From assembly GCA_045598945.1 (NCBI GenBank), contig JAZRVD010000134.1:1-18104 (forward strand): a stretch of DNA of 18,104 bases, given 5' to 3'. The notes under the pieces were generated by a model that ran no database searches, was not told where the DNA came from, and saw only the letters and a list, made by a program, of their open reading frames with translations. Below, piece by piece: positions 17,784 through 18,104 of the stretch. This stretch comes from Colimorpha sp045598945. GTDB lineage: Bacteria > Bacteroidota > Bacteroidia > Bacteroidales > P3. The stretch's first letter is position 1. The number at the start of each line of letters is the position of its first letter. The position numbers and the translations under genes are program-made.

Positions 17784-17834
17784 AATGTTGAAAACTTTAT
17801 TTTTTAACATTTCAATCAAACACGTTTCAACATT
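17784..17834. repeat. 10-bp inverted repeat with 31-bp spacer
   Basis: Seen: AATGTTGAAA at 17784-17793 and its exact reverse complement TTTCAACATT at 17825-17834. It lies just upstream of the candidate promoter. In an AT-rich region a 10-bp match is only mildly surprising. It could be a regulator binding-site pair or the trace of an old small element. Confidence 0.3.
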
Positions 17835-18031
17835 AAATGGTATATAATAAACACGACAAGCACTCATCTCTTCGAACAAGTCATCCTCTCTTCTCGTACA
17901 ACCTTTGCTTGCCTTCAGTCACAGCTTTTCACTCCACTAAGATAAATCATATATCTAACAATCGAGTACTATTTTATCGCATCAACAGTAAATTACCATT
18001 ACAACATTGCCGTATGACGTAACATTTTTGA

Positions 18032-18104
18032 GAAAAAGTGTAATTTTTCAGCCCATGAAAACTGGGAAAAGTGTAATTTTACAGACCCCAAAAAGTGGAA
18101 AAAG
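18032..18104. repeat. 33-bp tandem repeat running off the window
   Basis: Seen: the core AAAAGTGTAATTTT occurs at 18034-18047 and 18067-18080, exactly 33 bp apart. The two full units (18034-18066 and 18067-18099) agree at 26 of 33 positions. The last bases (18100-18104, AAAAG) begin a third unit at the same period. Unit 1 also contains a TTTTCA/TGAAAA stem with a GCCCA loop (18045-18061). The period is a multiple of three, so several frames stay open as 11-residue repeats, but there is no good evidence that it is coding. The period is too short for a CRISPR array. Confidence 0.65.

Larger units (their letters stand above)
17666..18104. other. Non-coding, AT-rich region upstream of the operon
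   Basis: I see no convincing gene in these 439 bases. The region holds the leader and candidate promoter of giant 1, a small dyad, a wider inverted repeat and the start of a 33-bp tandem repeat at the window end. A 61-codon frame on the plus strand (17837-18022) has no recognisable protein features. No tRNA-like or rho-independent-terminator-like structure was noticed. Confidence 0.6.

Noticed and set aside
17837..18022. 61-codon plus-strand frame in the upstream region
   Set aside because: Low-complexity, no leader of the type used by the three real genes, no recognisable features.
18032..18104. CRISPR array
   Set aside because: The 33-bp period leaves no room for repeat plus spacer, and the variable part is only partly different between units.

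Overview
The window looks like an accessory, surface-oriented locus of a Bacteroidota, most likely Bacteroidales. The reasons are a C-terminal type IX secretion (T9SS) sorting domain, signal peptides of the SPI type ending before Gln, no Shine-Dalgarno sequences but A-rich leaders, a TAnnTTTG-type promoter box, and tens of 'A-C-D-S-Y-T-W ... G-C-D-S-I-V-x-L' repeats, a repeat style I associate with giant secreted proteins of this phylum. All genes lie on the minus strand, so transcription runs from high to low coordinates.

Layout in the direction of transcription: a non-coding, AT-rich region (18104-17666) with a 33-bp tandem repeat at the window edge, two inverted repeats and a candidate promoter; giant gene 1 (17665-8966, 2899 aa, complete); a 24-nt gap; an outer-membrane beta-barrel gene (8941-8024, 305 aa); a 42-nt gap; giant gene 2 (7981 to beyond position 1, at least 2660 aa, no stop inside the window). 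The short gaps and the absence of any visible terminator suggest one operon.

Giant 1 has a signal peptide, a Cys-rich N-terminal domain, about 45 two-cysteine repeats, a capping domain and a T9SS type A sorting domain. It is therefore expected to cross the outer membrane through T9SS and be attached to or released from the cell surface. Giant 2 has the same plan as far as it is visible (at least 35 repeats); its C-terminus lies outside. The barrel between them may help export, anchor or assemble them, by analogy with the sprB-sprF pair of Flavobacterium, although the barrel shows no clear SprF/PorP signature.

The most notable signals are the giant-barrel-giant arrangement, a very high density of the Bacteroidota O-glycosylation motif D(S/T)(A/I/L/V/M/T) built into the repeats, a shared AAAAATAAT leader ahead of all three start codons, and a strong base-composition gradient within the giant genes. 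No transposase, tRNA, rRNA or CRISPR array was seen.
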